Assembly (NCBI RefSeq): GCF_905475345.1
Contig: NC_066603.1
Coordinates: 4,308,001 to 4,372,000 of the forward strand
DNA from: Vespula vulgaris
Lineage: Eukaryota; Arthropoda; Insecta; Hymenoptera; Vespidae
DNA length: 64,000 bases
Reading direction: 5' to 3'
The notes under the pieces are model-generated. The model was given only the letters and a program-made list of their open reading frames with translations, did not search any database and was not told the origin of the DNA. Both the position numbers and the translations under genes were made by a program. Below are positions 61,311 to 64,000 of this stretch, in pieces; the stretch's first letter is position 1, and the number at the start of each line of letters is the position of its first letter.

Positions 61311-61588
61311 TATTTCATCAGTGCTGACAGTGCAGGATGCAAAAATAAACCTTTAATCATGTACTTCAGCAGTATTACCAAATTATTAATAACAATAGGT
61401 CTCATACATTACGAGAGGGATGATCCAATGTTTCTTTCACAGATCTTAAGCTTTAAACATCTACAGGACTGAGGATTTACTAGCTATCAAAAGCAGAACT
61501 ATCGTCATGAACATTGAAATTGTTAACTAGCATATTGATCTTCATCGAATATACTATGCGAAAGGCAATTATTACAGATGTAATCATG

Positions 61589-61590
<2 letters not shown>
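61311..61590. other. Less AT-rich segment of unknown nature
   Basis: Non-repetitive sequence with no recognisable motif. It resumes after the (TA)n array at 61690-61950 and may be one repeat interrupted by the array. Confidence 0.3.
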
Positions 61591-61651
<61 letters not shown>

Positions 61652-61675
61652 ATATATGTATAATATATATATATA
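61590..61675. repeat. (TA)n microsatellite
   Basis: About 55 bp of uninterrupted TA dinucleotides followed by interrupted ones. The ORF reading 'IYIYIY' across it is an artefact. Confidence 0.95.
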
Positions 61676-63245
61676 TACATAAACAAATTCAAGGGGACCA
61701 ATAATGTCAAAGAAGTTATGATTATATCATTAACAATTTCTTGTAGAAGAGTGTGAAGTTCTCTATCAGTAGCCACACCGATCCCTTTCAAAATCATCAA
61801 GGAGAAGATATTTCAAGAGTATTTATATCAACCAGGATCTAGGGGAATCTAATAGCTTTCAAGCTGGAAGAATAGAAGAATTACTATTCATCCGGCAATA
61901 CCTGTAATAGCGCAGTAGTAGTTGTTAATGAATCGGCTTGGTATATATATACCCCTGGATGTTACCAACAATCAAATGTCTTATATATCTATAAAATATT
62001 AAAAATTTTTTATTAGACATTATTTATTAGACAATTCAATGTATACAATGATTATAAATATTTACAATTATATATAATAAATATTTACAATTTTTTTTCC
62101 CTCCTTTCCTTTTCTAAAAGTTGATTACATAGTTAAATTTGAAAGCAGCCCTTTCTTCTCATGGATATTAACTTCGATTTTGAATAAAAATATTACATAC
62201 ATAAACTAAATTAATCGAAATTTAGGAATCGGAGCTTTTTCCGTCACTGTTCTGTCCGAGAGAAACATATAAAAAGTAAAATAAATCTTGGTTAAGAAAA
62301 AAATCGGATCCCAATCCCTAATCGAACTGATATAGAATTTCGATCAGAAAGGAACGAGAGTATGATAATATTGGGCGATGAACCATCTTGAGTATCAAAT
62401 TCTAAAGCTGTATTTAATAATGATGCCGATTACATTATATTATAGAAATATATTCTACGATCAGATAAGTGTAATAATGTAAATACATAACGAAGATATA
62501 TACGCCGTACAACATGCAACATGATGTATATATACATTAAGAGTACATATGAACTTCATTGTTTTCATTTGATATATACTTTTTAATGTATATATACTTG
62601 CTTAAATATTAGGACAAATAAATTTATTTGTGATTAGTTAATGGGTAGTACTACATAGATATATCATCAAGTTGATCGAAATCAAATAGGATAAATCTAA
62701 GGTTTTCCCTTGTAATAACCATAGAAATAATAAGAATAACAAAAAAGGGAATAACAAGAATAAGAAATATATTAGAAAAAATTAATTAAATAAAACTATA
62801 AGAACATGACGAAGAACTATTGATATTGGAGGAAATTTCGATATGCAAAGTGAAGATGGTATCGTAATAGAAACAAAAAGAGGAGAATATATAAAGGCAC
62901 AGTTCACTTAAGAGTAAGACTATCTTGATTTGTACTGAAAAATATTTCTTGTTAGTAGATACTGCAAGTTTGAAAATAATTATCTTAGAACATTATTCAA
63001 TTGTTTCGTTTATTATATATTTATATTACCATTTTTATCTCATCGATAATGATCGAAAATGTTTTCGAATAGAAACAAGAAAACTTAGAAGGTTCTTTTC
63101 AGAAAACTCTCTCAGAAATACGATAACTAAATATGGTAATTCTGGTAATGGTAATTAATATATTCACTAATTAAAAAGGAAAGAAAAAAAATGTAAGTCA
63201 TACAAGTATGACAAGTCAACAAATATGAAATGTTTATCTAGAAAT
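61676..63245. other. AT-rich region, no gene seen
   Basis: No recognisable coding motif; the ORF 62925-63158 has no family features. Confidence 0.45.
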
Positions 63246-63246
63246 A

Positions 63247-63257
63247 CACACACACAC

Positions 63258-63337
<80 letters not shown>

Positions 63338-63365
63338 TAATATATATACATATATATATATATAT
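63247..63365. repeat. (CA)n-(TA)n-(CA)n compound microsatellite
   Basis: cacacacaca, then about 70 bp of TA dinucleotides, then acacacaca and further TA units. Confidence 0.95.
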
Positions 63366-64000
63366 AATTATAAAATTCTTCTTTCAATATATATACTAAT
63401 ACATAGTAGTATAAAAATATACTAAAAATATATGAATATTATTTCATCTGTTACAATAAAATGATTTCAGAACGATTCAATATGATTTTCCATAAAATAC
63501 TATTTCTAATATAAATATTAACAGATACAAGTATAGAAGTATATTGATAATATAAAAATATTTTTTGTTCATAAAAAGTCATAAGAAGTTTTGTGTAAAG
63601 AATATGGAAAGAAAAAGGAAAGAAACGGGAATTAATAAATTAATTGCTAAAAATCTTAAATTAAAAATAGATTAACTTAATGTAGAATCCATGAACTATG
63701 ATTCTACAAGTCTCTTTATTTGATAGCAATTACTCTAATTCTGTTTTTTTCTTTTTTTTTTTCAAAGCAATGTATGTGTTCGGATTCTTTCTCTCTCAAC
63801 TAAATAAGCATACATAGCTAACAAAAATAGGCATGTACTGTAAAAAAATAATAAAAATTGAAAATAGATGACTCATGAGTAAATTCAAAAAAAAAATTAC
63901 TAACGATCATGCTTATTAACAATTCATTAAAAATATTATAACCAGTTACTCGTACCGATTCGGATTATTCATTCACATCATGAGCACTTAAGAGAGAAGA
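63366..64000. other. AT-rich region, no gene seen
   Basis: Nothing recognisable up to the window end. Confidence 0.5.

Noticed and set aside
61480..61800. ORF containing a long Ile-Tyr repeat
   Set aside because: It is a translation of a (TA)n microsatellite. The same applies to the ORF at 63225-63425.

Overview
This window is AT-rich nuclear DNA from an arthropod, most probably an insect. The only complete gene I can support is one tRNA-Asp. The eukaryotic call rests on a non-processed pseudogene resembling Gemin5 with a recognisable GT..AG intron, on relics of many animal-type transposon families, on long (TA)n, (AAT)n and (GA)n microsatellites, and on the absence of long ORFs or bacterial gene structure. 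Remembered similarity to bee and ant Gemin5, and to the purine-strand LINEs common in ants, points to Hymenoptera. That is inference, not proof.

Layout. 0-9.5 kb: a pile-up of relics made of a LINE RT scrap, a piggyBac element with both inverted ends (867-2302), a Ty3/gypsy gag scrap, an endonuclease/RT LINE (3.85-6.3 kb), one arm of a CCAAT/TATA-bearing element here called family B (6.48-7.35 kb), a gypsy integrase scrap, unidentified coding-like sequence, and a copia gag scrap. 9.7-11.4 kb: an intact tRNA-Asp(GTC) on the minus strand among two or three decayed copies. 11.8-14.4 kb: a LINE RT scrap and the first copy of repeat family A. 15.75-18.96 kb: the Gemin5-like pseudogene. 19.81-21.43 kb: family B element with inverted ends and an internal ~54-bp tandem repeat. 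22.0-24.04 kb: second copy of family A.

24-26.7 kb is featureless AT-rich DNA. 26.74-28.55 kb: a dead pogo/Tigger (Jerky-like) transposon. 28.55-30.12 kb: a minus-strand LINE with extreme purine/pyrimidine strand bias. 30.6-31.74 and 34.7-36.11 kb: two more dead piggyBac transposases, both minus strand. 37-39.16 kb: GC-richer repeat DNA including an LTR-like block (family C). 40.18-41.82 kb: third copy of family A. 42.6-45.1 kb: unclassified, less AT-rich repeat DNA. 45.48-46.92 kb: a dead Tc1/mariner-superfamily element with ~220-bp inverted ends, plus a further end at 47.29 kb. 47.43-49.2 kb: fourth copy of family A, inverted and almost identical to the second.

49.2-55.8 kb is AT-rich desert. 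55.8-57 kb holds LINE-like sequence, 57.07-57.76 kb a second family C block, 58.25-59.18 kb a Mutator-like transposase-domain relic (minus), 59.94-61.3 kb a purine-strand LINE ORF1-like tract, and the rest is AT-rich DNA with large (TA)n arrays.

No protein gene here looks functional and the relics do not form a pathway. I found no convincing undescribed biological system. The most interesting observations are the family B promoter-bearing inverted element, the near-identical inverted pair of family A copies, the decaying tRNA-Asp cluster and the intron-containing Gemin5-like pseudogene. All family assignments come from reading translations by eye against remembered family motifs; no database search was possible.
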